Source: Shewanella electrica
GTDB lineage: Bacteria; Pseudomonadota; Gammaproteobacteria; Enterobacterales; Shewanellaceae
Length of the DNA: 64,000 nucleotides
Assembly (NCBI RefSeq): GCF_022321485.1
Contig: NZ_JAKOGG010000017.1
Span: 1-64,000 of the forward strand
Direction: 5' to 3'
Below are positions 1 through 10,236 of the stretch, piece after piece. Numbering within the stretch: position 1 is the first letter of the stretch; each line of letters begins with the position of its first letter. Under the pieces are notes generated by a model that saw nothing but the letters and a program-made list of their open reading frames with translations, made no database searches and was not told the DNA's origin. The translations under genes and the position numbers were made by a program.

Positions 1-100
1 CTACCTCTACGACCTTTGCTTTCGCGCTTTGCCGTGTCAGTGGGTGCGCATTATAGGGACCTTAAAAAACTCCGCAAGGGGGTTTTTAAGCTTTTTTGTC
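1..100 (-). promoter_or_regulatory. rRNA operon P1-type promoter and start of leader, reading left out of the window
   Basis: Read on the minus strand, TTGCGG (72-77) and TATAAT (50-55) are 16 bases apart. The spacer ends in TCCC, the discriminator starts GCGC, and the predicted transcript starts with ACTGACACGG at base 41. This layout matches Escherichia coli rrn P1 promoters almost base for base. The A-rich stretch upstream (about 78-110) fits an UP element. In E. coli rrnD also lies next to yrdA, so a 16S gene is expected just left of base 1. Only the promoter and leader are inside the window. Confidence 0.82.
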
Positions 101-188
101 ATTTTTAGCTTGTTTGCTGACTATTTGAGCCAAGTAGTTTATTTTTCGCCATATAATGCGCAAAACAACAACAAAGGAGCGCTTTTTA

Positions 189-728
189 ATGAATCAGAAC
201 CTGCGAGCTTATAAAGGAATGACGCCAACAATAGGCAAAAATGTGTATATAGACGAGGCAGCAGTGCTGATTGGCGACATTCGTATTGGTGATGATGCCA
301 GCGTTTGGCCAATGGTGGCCGCGCGGGGTGATGTTAACTATATCAGCATTGGTAAACGTACCAGCATTCAAGATGGCACCGTCTTGCATGTGACCCGTCG
401 CAGCGAAGCCAATCCTGAAGGTCATCCATTGATTATTGGTGATGATGTAACTGTCGGACATAAGGCCATGCTGCACGGCTGCCAAATTGGCAACTTCGTT
501 TTGGTGGGCATGGGCTCGGTAATATTAGATGGCGTAGTCGTAGAAGATAATGTGATTGTTGGTGCTGGCTCGGTGGTACCGCCCGGTAAGCGACTCGAAA
601 GCGGCTTTCTCTATGTAGGCAATCCGGCCAAGCAAGCTCGACCATTACGGGATAGCGAGCTAGCCTTTTTACCTAAGTCTTCTGACAACTATGTGCGGTT
701 GAAGAACGACTATCTAGCAGAACGGTAA
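189..728 (+). CDS. yrdA: Gamma-carbonic anhydrase family protein YrdA
   Basis: This 179-residue left-handed beta-helix protein is built from hexapeptide repeats of the I-G-D-D type. His67, His91 and His96 sit where gamma-class carbonic anhydrases bind their metal. The family is trimeric and cytoplasmic; many YrdA-type members show weak or no carbonic anhydrase activity, so the physiological reaction is uncertain. The start at 189 is chosen because AAAGGAG lies 10 bases upstream; an ATG at 156 is in frame but lacks a ribosome site. It is divergent from the rRNA promoter at the left edge, as in E. coli. Confidence 0.93.
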   Translation: MNQNLRAYKGMTPTIGKNVYIDEAAVLIGDIRIGDDASVWPMVAARGDVNYISIGKRTSIQDGTVLHVTRRSEANPEGHPLIIGDDVTVGHKAMLHGCQIGNFVLVGMGSVILDGVVVEDNVIVGAGSVVPPGKRLESGFLYVGNPAKQARPLRDSELAFLPKSSDNYVRLKNDYLAER

Positions 729-744
729 TGACGATGAAGTCGTA

Positions 745-1005
745 CTAGCTCAGTTCGACTTCACCTGCCGCGTTAAATGCTTCTTGAGCAATCATCGCTT
801 CGAGTTGATCTTCAATATCGAAGCGATAGTCTTCATAAGCAGCGAGCCACTCGGACACATCATCAACCTTCGCGCCGAGCTGGGCGAGATAACTCACCGT
901 AATAACACAATGGATACGCATACCGCCATCCATCGCCGAGCAGATTACCGCTTGGCGCTTTGGCTCGGCTTGGGCGTCATCATTAAAAAGCAGTTGTTGA
1001 TTCAT
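745..1005 (-). CDS. yrdB: DUF1488 family protein YrdB
   Basis: A small acidic protein of 86 residues with the DUF1488 fold seen in E. coli YrdB. Its function is unknown. Its start codon overlaps the aroE stop (ATGA), so it is translationally coupled to aroE as the last gene of that leftward unit. No catalytic motif is visible. Identification rests on length, position next to aroE and yrdA, and overall sequence pattern. Confidence 0.85.
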   Translation of the reverse strand: MNQQLLFNDDAQAEPKRQAVICSAMDGGMRIHCVITVSYLAQLGAKVDDVSEWLAAYEDYRFDIEDQLEAMIAQEAFNAAGEVELS

Positions 1006-1823
1006 GACTGTTGCTCGAGTTGTTGTCTAAGTTGCTGTAGTACTGGTGTAACGGCGGGCAACACGCCACGCCACAAGTTAAAGCTATGTGCCGCCTGCCC
1101 CACTAACATGCCTAAACCATCGATGACCTGTTTTGCGCCCTGCGCTTGCGCCCATTGGTTGAATGCTGTGATCTCTTTGCCATACATCATGTCATAACAA
1201 AGAGTATGCGCCGCGATGATGCTGCCGGGGACATCAGGCAGTTGCCCGTTGAGGCTGGCGGAAGTGGAGTTGATCACTACATCATAGCCTTGCGCTAATG
1301 ACTCTGACTCACACGCTTGGCAGGTGGCAGGGGCAACAGCCGCCAGTTGTTGTGCTTTGGCATAGGTGCGGTTAAAGATATCAATACTGGCTACCCCCGC
1401 CTCTAATAGTGGTAGTAAGCAGCCTTTGGCCGCCCCACCAGCACCGAGCAACAAAACTTTTGCGCCGTGTAAATCAACATGGGCTTGTAGGTCACTCACC
1501 AGACCTAAGCCATCGGTGTTATCACCACGCAGCTTGCCGTTATCTAATTTAATTAAAGTATTCACCGCGCCCGCCAGTTGCGCCCGCTCACTCAGCTCGT
1601 CACATAATGCAAAAGCTTGCTCTTTAAACGGGACGGTGACATTGGCGCCCTTGGCCTGCGCTGCGGCAAAAAATTGCTTGGCCGTATCTGCAAACGCCTC
1701 TAGCGGCACCAGTAACGTTTGATAGTTCAGAGCTTGCTGGGTTTGTGCGGCAAAGGCGCGATGGATCTCGGGAGATTTGCTATGAGCAATAGGATTGCCC
1801 ATCACCACATAGTTATCGGTCAT
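1002..1823 (-). CDS. aroE: Shikimate dehydrogenase (NADP+)
   Basis: Reduces 3-dehydroshikimate to shikimate in the chorismate pathway, in the cytoplasm. The 273 residues match the usual family length. The N-terminal substrate domain has the shikimate-binding serines (Ser15 and Ser17 in AHSKSPEIH) and the NVTVPFK motif with the catalytic lysine near residue 65. The NADP Rossmann loop GAGGAAKG and the following NRT stand in the middle of the protein. It overlaps yrdB by 4 bases. No clear ribosome-binding site is seen before the ATG. Confidence 0.96.
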   Translation of the reverse strand: MTDNYVVMGNPIAHSKSPEIHRAFAAQTQQALNYQTLLVPLEAFADTAKQFFAAAQAKGANVTVPFKEQAFALCDELSERAQLAGAVNTLIKLDNGKLRGDNTDGLGLVSDLQAHVDLHGAKVLLLGAGGAAKGCLLPLLEAGVASIDIFNRTYAKAQQLAAVAPATCQACESESLAQGYDVVINSTSASLNGQLPDVPGSIIAAHTLCYDMMYGKEITAFNQWAQAQGAKQVIDGLGMLVGQAAHSFNLWRGVLPAVTPVLQQLRQQLEQQS

Positions 1824-1891
1824 AGGAGGTAACAGCCATCAAGTGAATACGGCCAGTGTAATTGGCCAACGCATATGCAGCAATCATCCAT

Positions 1892-1920
1892 ACTGCATAA
1901 TAAGATTTGCTGGCTATAAT
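1892..1920 (+). promoter_or_regulatory. Probable promoter of the truncated hemoglobin gene
   Basis: A perfect -10 hexamer TATAAT lies at 1915-1920, 30 bases before the chosen start codon. The matching -35 region (about 1892-1897) is poor, which suggests an activator or an extended -10 element. Confidence 0.45.
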
Positions 1921-1950
1921 GGCCGCGCCAGCAACTACACTCAAGGTTTT

Positions 1951-2382
1951 ATGAATTTTATCAAAAGACTGTTAGGGAAGAAGCCGATGCCGGAGCGCGA
2001 TCCTACTCAATCCAACGCCTACGATTTAATCGGCGGTGAAGCCACTATTCGCCAAATTGCGCAGCGGTTTTATCACGAGATGCGCACACGGCCAGAAACC
2101 CAAGAGTTATTAGCCATCCACCCACCAGCATTGGATGAGTCAGAACAAAAACTGTTTGAGTTTTTGAGCGGCTGGCTCGGCGGCCCGCAACTGTTTACCC
2201 AACGCCGCGGAGCCCCCATGCTGCGAGCGCGGCATCTGAATTTTGCCATTGATGACAATATGCGAGACCAGTGGTTGTTGTGCATGCGTGCCGCACTGGA
2301 AGGAACAATAAAAAACGCGGAACATCGCCGCGTTATTTATCAAGCAATCAGCCAGCTGGCTGACCATATGCGTAATCAATAA
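1951..2382 (+). CDS. Group II truncated hemoglobin
   Basis: A 143-residue 2/2 globin. Tyr41 (B10), proximal His95 (F8, in RARHLNF) and Trp108 (G8) are the expected heme-pocket residues of group II truncated hemoglobins, which bind oxygen or nitric oxide and are usually linked to oxygen or NO chemistry. It is the only rightward gene in this block and is convergent with hemF. The start at 1951 is preferred because a TATAAT lies at 1915-1920, downstream of an alternative in-frame GTG at 1843. Ligand and role are inferred from the family. Confidence 0.88.
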   Translation: MNFIKRLLGKKPMPERDPTQSNAYDLIGGEATIRQIAQRFYHEMRTRPETQELLAIHPPALDESEQKLFEFLSGWLGGPQLFTQRRGAPMLRARHLNFAIDDNMRDQWLLCMRAALEGTIKNAEHRRVIYQAISQLADHMRNQ

Positions 2383-2395
2383 AGTTTAATCACGC

Positions 2396-3338
<943 letters not shown>

Positions 3339-3902
3339 TTATCCCTGACGCAGCACTTTACCAGTGCGAATGTCAATAATGGTCGAAGGCTGGCGTTGTT
3401 CGCCTAACTCGCCCACCACCAGCGCATCAATCTCGCCAGTAAACATCTGCTTAATGGTAGCGGCATCAAGCGCTGGGTCTTCACCTGCTGGGTTAGCGCT
3501 GGTTGAAATCAACGGTTTTCCCGCTGCCTGACAGAGTGCTTTAACAACGGGATGCGCCGATACGCGTACCGCCACAGTATCAAATTGCCCACGCACTAAC
3601 GTGGATAAGCTAGCCTTGGCCGGAAAAATAAAGGTGAACGGCCCGGGCCAATACTGCTGCGCATGGGCGAGCTGAGCTTCGCCGATGTCAGCCAGCTCCA
3701 GATAAGGGCGCAGTTGCTCAAAACTGTCGGCCACCATGATCAGCCCCTTTTCCCAAGGGCGATGTTTAATATCGAGAATACGTTGAACCGCGGTGAGATT
3801 GTCTGGATCACAGCCAAGACCGTAAACCGCTTCAGTGGGATAGGCGATGACGCCGCCATCAGCCAACAGCTTTGCGACGTCGGTCGCAGCTATCTGCAAC
3901 AT
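3339..3902 (-). CDS. tsaC: Threonylcarbamoyl-AMP synthase (Sua5/YrdC family)
   Basis: Makes threonylcarbamoyl-adenylate from threonine, bicarbonate and ATP, the first step of tRNA t6A37 synthesis. It is a single YrdC-like domain of 187 residues without the extra Sua5 domain. The AYPTEAVYGLGCDP motif near the N terminus, the KHRPWEKGL lysine/arginine motif and STSANPAGE are visible. The ATG at 3902 is chosen because AAGGA lies upstream; an in-frame TTG two codons earlier is less likely. It is in one leftward run with hemF and the topoisomerase-like zinc protein. Confidence 0.95.
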   Translation of the reverse strand: MLQIAATDVAKLLADGGVIAYPTEAVYGLGCDPDNLTAVQRILDIKHRPWEKGLIMVADSFEQLRPYLELADIGEAQLAHAQQYWPGPFTFIFPAKASLSTLVRGQFDTVAVRVSAHPVVKALCQAAGKPLISTSANPAGEDPALDAATIKQMFTGEIDALVVGELGEQRQPSTIIDIRTGKVLRQG

Positions 3903-3990
3903 GCTCAATCCTTAACGATGAGATGGTTAATCATAAAGTGGCGGAATTATAACGCAGTGGCTATGACAGACCAGAAAAACTTGAGCAAGA

Positions 3991-4554
3991 TCACAGCGGA
4001 CGTTTGTAGCTACAGCTTTTGCTGGGGCACTCAAGCCGTTTACCTGCGGCCGTTTTCCGCTCGACCAAAATACCGAAGCCACACTCCGGGCACGTCTCGG
4101 CATGTGGTGGATAGTTCACCAAGAAGCGACACTGCGGATAATCACTACAGGCGTAGAAGGTTTTACCAAAGCGGTTGGTTTTAGATTCGAGGTGGCCAGT
4201 TTTACATTGCGGACAACTCACCTGCTGCTCTGGCGACTCTTGCGTATGTTTTTCGATATGGCGGCATTCAGGGTAACGACTACAACCAATAAAGATACCA
4301 AAACGTCCCGATTTTACCGCCAACTCAGCGCCACAGTCCGGGCACTCGGAACCGGGGATAGGTTGTGATTCGATGGATTCATGCTGTACTAACGGACGGC
4401 GATAATCGCACTCTGGATAGTTACAACAGCCAAGAAAACTCCCATGTTTACTGTGACGAATCGTCAGCTCCGCACCACATTGGGGGCAGAGTTCATATTC
4501 TTTCTCTAATGCATGGGCTTTCGCATTAAACAGCTGTTGATCTATCTTGGCCAT
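3991..4554 (-). CDS. yrdD: Topoisomerase-type C4 zinc-finger DNA-binding protein YrdD
   Basis: The 187 residues consist of four tandem C4 zinc ribbons, each starting CPxC (CPQC, CPDC, CPQC, CPEC) and closing with a YPEC, YPQC or SKSC type cysteine pair. They resemble the C-terminal zinc domains of topoisomerase I. No topoisomerase catalytic domain is present, so a nucleic-acid binding role is inferred. Position between tsaC and smg is the same as in E. coli. Confidence 0.9.
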   Translation of the reverse strand: MAKIDQQLFNAKAHALEKEYELCPQCGAELTIRHSKHGSFLGCCNYPECDYRRPLVQHESIESQPIPGSECPDCGAELAVKSGRFGIFIGCSRYPECRHIEKHTQESPEQQVSCPQCKTGHLESKTNRFGKTFYACSDYPQCRFLVNYPPHAETCPECGFGILVERKTAAGKRLECPSKSCSYKRPL

Positions 4555-4599
4555 AACTCGCCTTACCTATCTTAATTGTGGCGCATGATACCACAGGCA

Positions 4600-4624
4600 A
4601 TAAAAAAGAGGCTCAACGCCTCTT
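4600..4624 (-). terminator. Rho-independent terminator after smg
   Basis: On the minus strand AAGAGGC and GCCTCTT pair around a 5-base loop (4606-4624), followed by TTTTTTATT. It lies just past the smg stop codon and would end the dprA-smg transcript before yrdD. Confidence 0.8.
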
Positions 4625-4634
4625 CTTCGATATC

Positions 4635-5108
4635 TTATGAGTGTAGCCGACCATCCGGCTGCTCAAAGATCAAATCTTCCATCTGGGCGTAAGCCGACTC
4701 ATTGCCCGGCGCATTAAACAGCACCATCAGGATCACCCATTTCAGGTCTTCCAGTACCAATGCGGATTCTTCGAGTTCCATGACACGGTCAATCACCATT
4801 TCACGGGTTTCAAAGCTCAATACATTGATCTGTTCGAGGAAGAACAGAAAACCACGGCACTCAACGTCCAGCTTATCCATCTCATCCGCGGTATAGATAC
4901 GGAACGAGTGTTTGTTGCTGGCCGCAAGATACGGCGATTCGCTCTCCTGCAATGCAGCGAGACGTTCAAGCCAACTCAACGCTTTAAGAATTTCAGACTG
5001 ATGGAAACCAGCACGGGTAAGTTCTTTGGTCAATTCATCTTCATCGACCATGAGTTCTACTTCACTATGAACATAGTTTTCAAACAGATACATGAGGATA
5101 TCGAACAT
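4635..5108 (-). CDS. smg: DUF494 family protein Smg
   Basis: A 157-residue acidic protein, the Smg (DUF494) family always found beside dprA/smf. Its function is not established. The pattern [12 protein letters not shown] at the N terminus and the [11 protein letters not shown] segment near the C terminus are typical. Its AGGAG ribosome site is embedded in the last codons of dprA and the two genes are separated by two bases, so translation is coupled. Confidence 0.93.
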   Translation of the reverse strand: MFDILMYLFENYVHSEVELMVDEDELTKELTRAGFHQSEILKALSWLERLAALQESESPYLAASNKHSFRIYTADEMDKLDVECRGFLFFLEQINVLSFETREMVIDRVMELEESALVLEDLKWVILMVLFNAPGNESAYAQMEDLIFEQPDGRLHS

Positions 5109-5110
5109 GG

Positions 5111-6211
5111 CTAGCTCCTCTTAAGTCTAACGTAACCACCAGGTACAGCTGCAACCCAACCTTGCAGTTCAAGTTCTAACAACTGTTCCAACACCAGATC
5201 CAACGTTATCCCACTGTGTTCAACCACGACATCCAGTGCAGTGGTCTCATAACCTACACTAGCTAACAGTCTACTAAATGGCAACTCGGAGCTGTCTTGA
5301 TTGGCTAAATGGGGTTCAATTGCCAATGATTCAAGGTGCGCCTGCAATAAAGGCGGCAGCTCTTCTATTATATCGGCCAAATCCTCGACAAGTTTCGCCC
5401 CATTTTTGATTAAATCGTGACAGCCTTGATGATCACCGGCTAACACATTGCCGGGAATAGCAAATACCTCACGCCCCTGTTCACTGGCAAGGCGCGCAGT
5501 AATCAACGAGCCACTTTTGCGCCGCGCCTCGATGAGTAACGTGCCCAGCGCGATGCCACTAATGATGCGGTTGCGTTTAGGGAAGTTACCGGCGAAGGGC
5601 TTAACATCAGGCCAGAACTCACTGACCAAACAGCCCTGTTGCCGAACATCTATAAACAGTTGCTTATGGCGCCGCGGATATATCTGCTCTACGCCCGTTC
5701 CTAATATCCCTAAGGTGTTACCACCAGCCGCTAAACAGCCTTGGTGCGCTGCGCCATCAATGCCCGCGGCCATACCGCTGACAATGGTTAGGCCTGCCGC
5801 CGCAAGCTGAGAAGCAAAATCATACGCCTGCTGCAACCCGTTACGGCTAGCATCACGGCTACCGACAATCGCAATGGCTGGCCGCAATAAGCTTTGCACA
5901 TCGCCTTTGCAGAACAATACCGTCGGCGCGTCATCAATCTCATGTAACAGTGGTGGATAAAAAGAAGAATCGGGGGTGACAATCACATGATCATCGGCCA
6001 TGGCTTGCCAAGTCAGTGCGGTATCTAACTTTTGTTGAGCAGCAACAAAATGGGATGCCTGCAGCTTATGCGACAAGGTTTCAGGTTCGTGCTGTAACCG
6101 CTGTCGTAACGTCTGCACATCCATGTGCGTGAGCAATTGTCTAATCCGTTGCGAGCCAAGCCCGGATACTGCACTGACAATTAACCAGTCGACTAAAGAA
6201 TCTTGCGTCAC
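5111..6211 (-). CDS. dprA: DNA-processing protein DprA (Smf)
   Basis: Binds incoming single-stranded DNA and loads RecA during natural transformation. The 366-residue protein has an N-terminal helical region, a Rossmann-like core with [23 protein letters not shown] and [12 protein letters not shown] motifs, and a C-terminal winged-helix-like part. The start is GTG, overlapping the stop of the upstream LysM gene (GTGA). Competence function is family knowledge; no other competence gene is seen in the window. Confidence 0.95.
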   Translation of the reverse strand: MTQDSLVDWLIVSAVSGLGSQRIRQLLTHMDVQTLRQRLQHEPETLSHKLQASHFVAAQQKLDTALTWQAMADDHVIVTPDSSFYPPLLHEIDDAPTVLFCKGDVQSLLRPAIAIVGSRDASRNGLQQAYDFASQLAAAGLTIVSGMAAGIDGAAHQGCLAAGGNTLGILGTGVEQIYPRRHKQLFIDVRQQGCLVSEFWPDVKPFAGNFPKRNRIISGIALGTLLIEARRKSGSLITARLASEQGREVFAIPGNVLAGDHQGCHDLIKNGAKLVEDLADIIEELPPLLQAHLESLAIEPHLANQDSSELPFSRLLASVGYETTALDVVVEHSGITLDLVLEQLLELELQGWVAAVPGGYVRLKRS

Positions 6212-7290
6212 TCTCCCTGCAACAATACGTCTGGCGTAAACAACTTATCGCCAACTCGCATCGGACGTTGGTCGACAAGGATCAAGCCCAATGCGGTTTT
6301 ATCAAACACTTTAAAAATCATCATCTGGCCGCGATACAGATCTGGTAACTGCATCTCATCACCAAACGATGCTTTGATTTTTTCGTAAGCGGATTGTTCA
6401 GCCGCAACCACCGGATTACCCTCACGGTTCATCACCACTTTAACACCCGGCTGATACACGGTATACACCTGCCCAGCTTGCACTCCAGCTTGTGAGCCAC
6501 GGTCGATGTAGGCCACATCGAGCTTGCCCATTTCGCGAATATTGCCGTGCGCCGCTAACAGCTTGGCATCAGCCACCTCGCCCGCCGTCGGCATAAAGTA
6601 GGCTGGCATGAAGGCGTCATCTTCAACAGATAACACGCGATAACCCACTTTGGTTTCTTGGAAACTCTTCAGCAGTTGCACCCGCGATATATCGCCCGAT
6701 TCAATCACTCGCCCAGTGGCCGACAAGATAATTTCTTGCCCTAGATGATCGCCAGTGTCGGGATCTTTAAACTTACGACCGGGGGCGTAAAACGCCAGTT
6801 TAGTGCCCTGTGCCACTTGGCCTTGTACATAGATAACATCGCCTTCTACGTGATGATACGACGGATTTTCACCACCGAGCACTTTGGGTTGCTGTTCCAG
6901 CCACTCGGCATCAACCACGCGGTTCTGCACCAAATAAGGCTCGATAAGTGCTAAATCGATGGCGGGAATCGCGTTTGATTTCGCACTAATTTGTCCACTT
7001 GGGCTACTTTTAACAAAGCGTTTGCTCACCAATCGTGGCTGACCATCAATGAAAACTAATGTGAGTCGATCACCGGGATAGATAAGATGCGGGTTAGCAA
7101 CCTGTGGGTTAGCTTGCCATAGATGGGGCCAGCGCCACGGGTCTTTTAGGAACACTCCCGAGATATCCCACAAAGTGTCCCCTTTTTTTACCACATACGC
7201 GTCGGGGTGACCGGCCTTTAATGTCAGTTCATCTGCATGTGTTCCACCGCAGCAAACGGCAAGCAACGCAAGTAAAGTAAACCTTTTCAT
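6208..7290 (-). CDS. Exported LysM-domain protein
   Basis: A 360-residue protein with a signal peptide (MKRFTLLALLAVCC followed by a GGTHA cleavage region) and one LysM domain at about residues 30-80 (YVVKKGDTLWDISG through NPHLIYPGDRL), which in other proteins binds peptidoglycan. The rest is a family-specific domain of unknown role. The ATG at 7290 is preferred over one at 7302 because it gives the cleaner signal peptide. It overlaps dprA by 4 bases, an arrangement also known in Shewanella. It has no visible catalytic domain. Confidence 0.88.
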   Translation of the reverse strand: MKRFTLLALLAVCCGGTHADELTLKAGHPDAYVVKKGDTLWDISGVFLKDPWRWPHLWQANPQVANPHLIYPGDRLTLVFIDGQPRLVSKRFVKSSPSGQISAKSNAIPAIDLALIEPYLVQNRVVDAEWLEQQPKVLGGENPSYHHVEGDVIYVQGQVAQGTKLAFYAPGRKFKDPDTGDHLGQEIILSATGRVIESGDISRVQLLKSFQETKVGYRVLSVEDDAFMPAYFMPTAGEVADAKLLAAHGNIREMGKLDVAYIDRGSQAGVQAGQVYTVYQPGVKVVMNREGNPVVAAEQSAYEKIKASFGDEMQLPDLYRGQMMIFKVFDKTALGLILVDQRPMRVGDKLFTPDVLLQGE

Positions 7291-7430
7291 GGGCCCATCC
7301 ATGTAGTTGGCATATTAGGAAAAACGAGCTTTTTCTGTTATTGATAGCCACGAACGATTAAAATTATGGCATTAGCACCAAAGAGTATAACCAAGTCACT
7401 TGGTTTTAGCACGATTGTTAAGAGTTATAT

Positions 7431-7943
7431 ATGACCTTGTTAACCGTACTACGTTATCCAGATGAAAGACTTAGAACCGTCGCCGAACCGGTGACCGATT
7501 TCGGGCCAGCGCTGCAAACGCAGATCGACGATATGTTCGAAACCATGTATCAGGAAAAAGGCATTGGTTTGGCTGCCACCCAAGTCGATTTTCATCAGCA
7601 GTTGATCGTGATGGACCTACAGGACGACGTAGATCGTCCTAAAGTGTTTATCAACCCGGAGATCATCAGCAAAAGCGGCGACTTTTGTAATGAAGAAGGC
7701 TGTCTATCGGTACCGGGCGTTTACGCCAAAGTTGACCGTTGTGAATTCGTCACCGTTAAGGCGCTCGACCGCCATGGTAAAGAGTTCACTGTAGAAGCGG
7801 ATGAGCTATTCGCCATCTGTATTCAGCACGAAATGGATCACTTGCAGGGCAAATTGTTTGTCGATTATCTGTCGCCACTAAAACGCCAACGTATCAAGCA
7901 GAAGCTCGAAAAATCTGCGCGCCAAGATGCTAAAAGCCGTTAA
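7431..7943 (+). CDS. def: Peptide deformylase
   Basis: Removes the N-formyl group from nascent proteins, using a metal (normally Fe2+). The 170 residues contain the three signature motifs [16 protein letters not shown] (metal-binding Cys) and QHEMDH (two metal-binding His and the catalytic Glu). It heads the rightward def-fmt-rsmB-trkA-trkH run and is divergent from the LysM gene. The 140-base gap before it should hold both promoters. Confidence 0.97.
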   Translation: MTLLTVLRYPDERLRTVAEPVTDFGPALQTQIDDMFETMYQEKGIGLAATQVDFHQQLIVMDLQDDVDRPKVFINPEIISKSGDFCNEEGCLSVPGVYAKVDRCEFVTVKALDRHGKEFTVEADELFAICIQHEMDHLQGKLFVDYLSPLKRQRIKQKLEKSARQDAKSR

Positions 7944-7967
7944 TTTGCACTCATTCAGGACACCATT

Positions 7968-8936
7968 TTGAACTCGCTGAAAATCATCTTCGCCGGTACG
8001 CCCGACTTTGCCGCCAAACACCTGCAAGCACTTATCGATAGCCATCACCAAGTGGTGGCAGTCTATACCCAACCCGACCGCCCAGCTGGACGTGGTCATA
8101 AACTGACGCCAAGCCCAGTAAAGGTATTGGCTGAACAGCAGCAACTGCCGGTGTACCAACCTAAAACACTGCGCGATGCCACGGCTCAGCAAGAACTGGC
8201 AGCATTAGATGCCGATATCATGGTGGTGGTGGCCTATGGCTTGATTCTGCCACAAGTGGTGTTGGATACACCGAAACTCGGTTGTATCAATGTGCATGGA
8301 TCCATCCTGCCAAAATGGCGCGGCGCCGCGCCAATCCAGCGCGCATTATGGGCGGGCGATGCCGAAACTGGCGTCACTATCATGCAGATGAATGCCGGGC
8401 TCGACACCGGCGACATGTTGTTAATCAGCAAACTGCCGATTGCAGACAGCGATACTTCAGCCACCTTATATAACAAGTTGGCTGAGCTGGGACCACAATC
8501 CTTAGTAGAAGCTTTAACGGGTCTAGCAGCGGGCACACTCACAGCCGAACCACAGGATGATAACTTAGCGACTTACGCTGAGAAGCTCTCCAAAGAGGAA
8601 GCGTTGCTCGACTGGCATAAACCAGCGCTGGCGCTGTCGCGTGAAATCCGCGCCTTTAATCCATGGCCAGTCAGTTATTTCACGCTGAACGAGCAAAACA
8701 TTAAGGTCTGGCAAGCGCAACCGCTGGCCGACAGCGTGAACCTGCCAGCGGGCACCATTGTTAGCGCCAATAAACAAGGGCTGACCATTGCCACGGGCGC
8801 AGGGCAACTGGTGATCACAGAGATGCAACTGCCGGGCAAAAAAGCCATGCCAGTAGCAGATATCCTCAACGCCCGCGGCGAATGGTTTGCAGAAGGCACC
8901 GTGCTCAGCAGCGCCACAGCGGATGGTGCGCAATGA
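7968..8936 (+). CDS. fmt: Methionyl-tRNA formyltransferase
   Basis: Formylates initiator Met-tRNA using 10-formyl-tetrahydrofolate. The 322 residues have the FAGTPDFAA start, the catalytic [20 protein letters not shown] region with Asn and His near residue 107-109, and a C-terminal OB-like domain. Translation appears to start at TTG (7968), preceded by CAGGA; this gives the correct family N terminus. It lies 24 bases after def and its stop overlaps the rsmB start (ATGA). Confidence 0.96.
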   Translation: MNSLKIIFAGTPDFAAKHLQALIDSHHQVVAVYTQPDRPAGRGHKLTPSPVKVLAEQQQLPVYQPKTLRDATAQQELAALDADIMVVVAYGLILPQVVLDTPKLGCINVHGSILPKWRGAAPIQRALWAGDAETGVTIMQMNAGLDTGDMLLISKLPIADSDTSATLYNKLAELGPQSLVEALTGLAAGTLTAEPQDDNLATYAEKLSKEEALLDWHKPALALSREIRAFNPWPVSYFTLNEQNIKVWQAQPLADSVNLPAGTIVSANKQGLTIATGAGQLVITEMQLPGKKAMPVADILNARGEWFAEGTVLSSATADGAQ

Positions 8937-10222
8937 AGCTAAATATTCGTGCACTTGCGGCACAAGTGGTGTTTCAGGTGTTGGAAAACGGCGCCTCGTT
9001 ATCCAACGTATTGCCACAGCATCAAGCACAGCTTGCCAACGGCAAAGACCGAGCATTGCTCGCCGAACTGAGCTATGGCGTGATGCGCGTGCTGCCACAG
9101 TTGGATAACTGCGTTAGCCAACGCTTGCAAAAGCCATTTAAAAACAAGCAACGTTTGCTGCATCACCTGCTGCTAATTGGTTGTTATCAGCTGTATTTCA
9201 CTCGTATTCCGGCGCACGCGGCTATTTCAGAAACCGCTGAGGCATGTCGCCAACTCGGCCATGAAGGTCTAGTAAAAGTGATCAATGGCGTGCTGCGTAA
9301 TATTCAACGTGATGAAACGCCGCTGGATACCAGTAATGACACGCTGAAATACTGTTTCCCCGGCTGGTTGGTGAAAAAGCTCAAAGCGGCCTATCCCGAT
9401 AGCTGGGAGCAAGTTATCGAGCAAAGCCAACAACGTCCACCAATGTGGCTGCGTAACAACCAACGGCAGCAAAGTCGCGCAGCGTTTTTAGCGCAGTTGG
9501 CAGCCGCAGAGATCGAAGCCAGTGCCGGCCTTACCGCCGATGCTATTCTGCTTGAAGCCCCCACCGATGTGACCGCGCTACCACGTTTTGCCGACGGCAG
9601 CGTGTCAGTGCAGGACCAAGCGGCGCAATGGGCGGCAACGCTGCTGAATGCTCAAGATGGCGAACTGATCCTCGACGCCTGCGCGGCGCCCGGAGGGAAA
9701 AGCTGCCATATTCTCGAATCTGCCAACATTCGTTTGGTGGCACTGGACAATGATGCTAAACGACTCGAACGTGTTAGCGAGAATTGCCAACGTTTGCAGC
9801 TTGAGGCCACTATCCTGTGTGCCGATGCGGCCAATATTGATGCCAGTTGGCACGGCGATAAGTTCGACCGGATTTTGTTGGATGCGCCCTGCTCGGCAAC
9901 AGGCGTGATCCGCCGCCACCCCGATATTAAGTGGCTCCGTAAAGCGGCCGATATCGACGCTCTGCAACAGTTGCAGGCGCAGATTCTTGATCACTGCTGG
10001 CAATGGCTCAAACCCGGCGGCACCATGCTCTATGCCACCTGCTCTATTTTGCCAGATGAAAACAGCCAACAAATAGAGGCTTTCCTCGCACGCACTCCCG
10101 ATGCGGCTTTAGAGACCATCACAGCTTCTAAAGAAAACCACGCAACAGGGTGGCAAATCCTGCCCGGACAAGACAATATGGACGGGTTTTACTACGCCAA
10201 ATTGGTCAAAGCTATCGCTTAG
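8933..10222 (+). CDS. rsmB: 16S rRNA m5C967 methyltransferase
   Basis: Methylates C967 of 16S rRNA with S-adenosylmethionine. The 429-residue protein has an N-terminal NusB-like RNA-binding domain (about 1-140) and a C-terminal methyltransferase domain with the SAM loop [10 protein letters not shown], the [15 protein letters not shown] motif and the catalytic YATCS cysteine. The ATG at 8933 overlaps the fmt stop; an in-frame start at 8882 would add a tail lying inside fmt and is rejected. Confidence 0.96.
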   Translation: MKLNIRALAAQVVFQVLENGASLSNVLPQHQAQLANGKDRALLAELSYGVMRVLPQLDNCVSQRLQKPFKNKQRLLHHLLLIGCYQLYFTRIPAHAAISETAEACRQLGHEGLVKVINGVLRNIQRDETPLDTSNDTLKYCFPGWLVKKLKAAYPDSWEQVIEQSQQRPPMWLRNNQRQQSRAAFLAQLAAAEIEASAGLTADAILLEAPTDVTALPRFADGSVSVQDQAAQWAATLLNAQDGELILDACAAPGGKSCHILESANIRLVALDNDAKRLERVSENCQRLQLEATILCADAANIDASWHGDKFDRILLDAPCSATGVIRRHPDIKWLRKAADIDALQQLQAQILDHCWQWLKPGGTMLYATCSILPDENSQQIEAFLARTPDAALETITASKENHATGWQILPGQDNMDGFYYAKLVKAIA

Positions 10223-10236
10223 GAGCTATTCAAGGC

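Noticed and set aside
61-97. Hairpin plus T-run resembling a rho-independent terminator on the plus strand
   Set aside because: No plus-strand gene ends before it in the window, and the same bases form the -35, spacer and UP region of a minus-strand rRNA P1 promoter, which explains them better.
784-1197. 137-codon plus-strand frame over yrdB and aroE
   Set aside because: Antisense to two clear genes; no ribosome site and no recognisable protein pattern.
1843-1950. Longer start (GTG at 1843 after AGGAGGT) for the truncated hemoglobin
   Set aside because: It would add 36 residues with no family match and lies upstream of the likely -10 box at 1915-1920; the ribosome-site match is probably chance.
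8565-9098. 177-codon minus-strand frame across the fmt-rsmB junction
   Set aside because: It lies opposite two well-supported genes and its composition is a shadow of their codon use.
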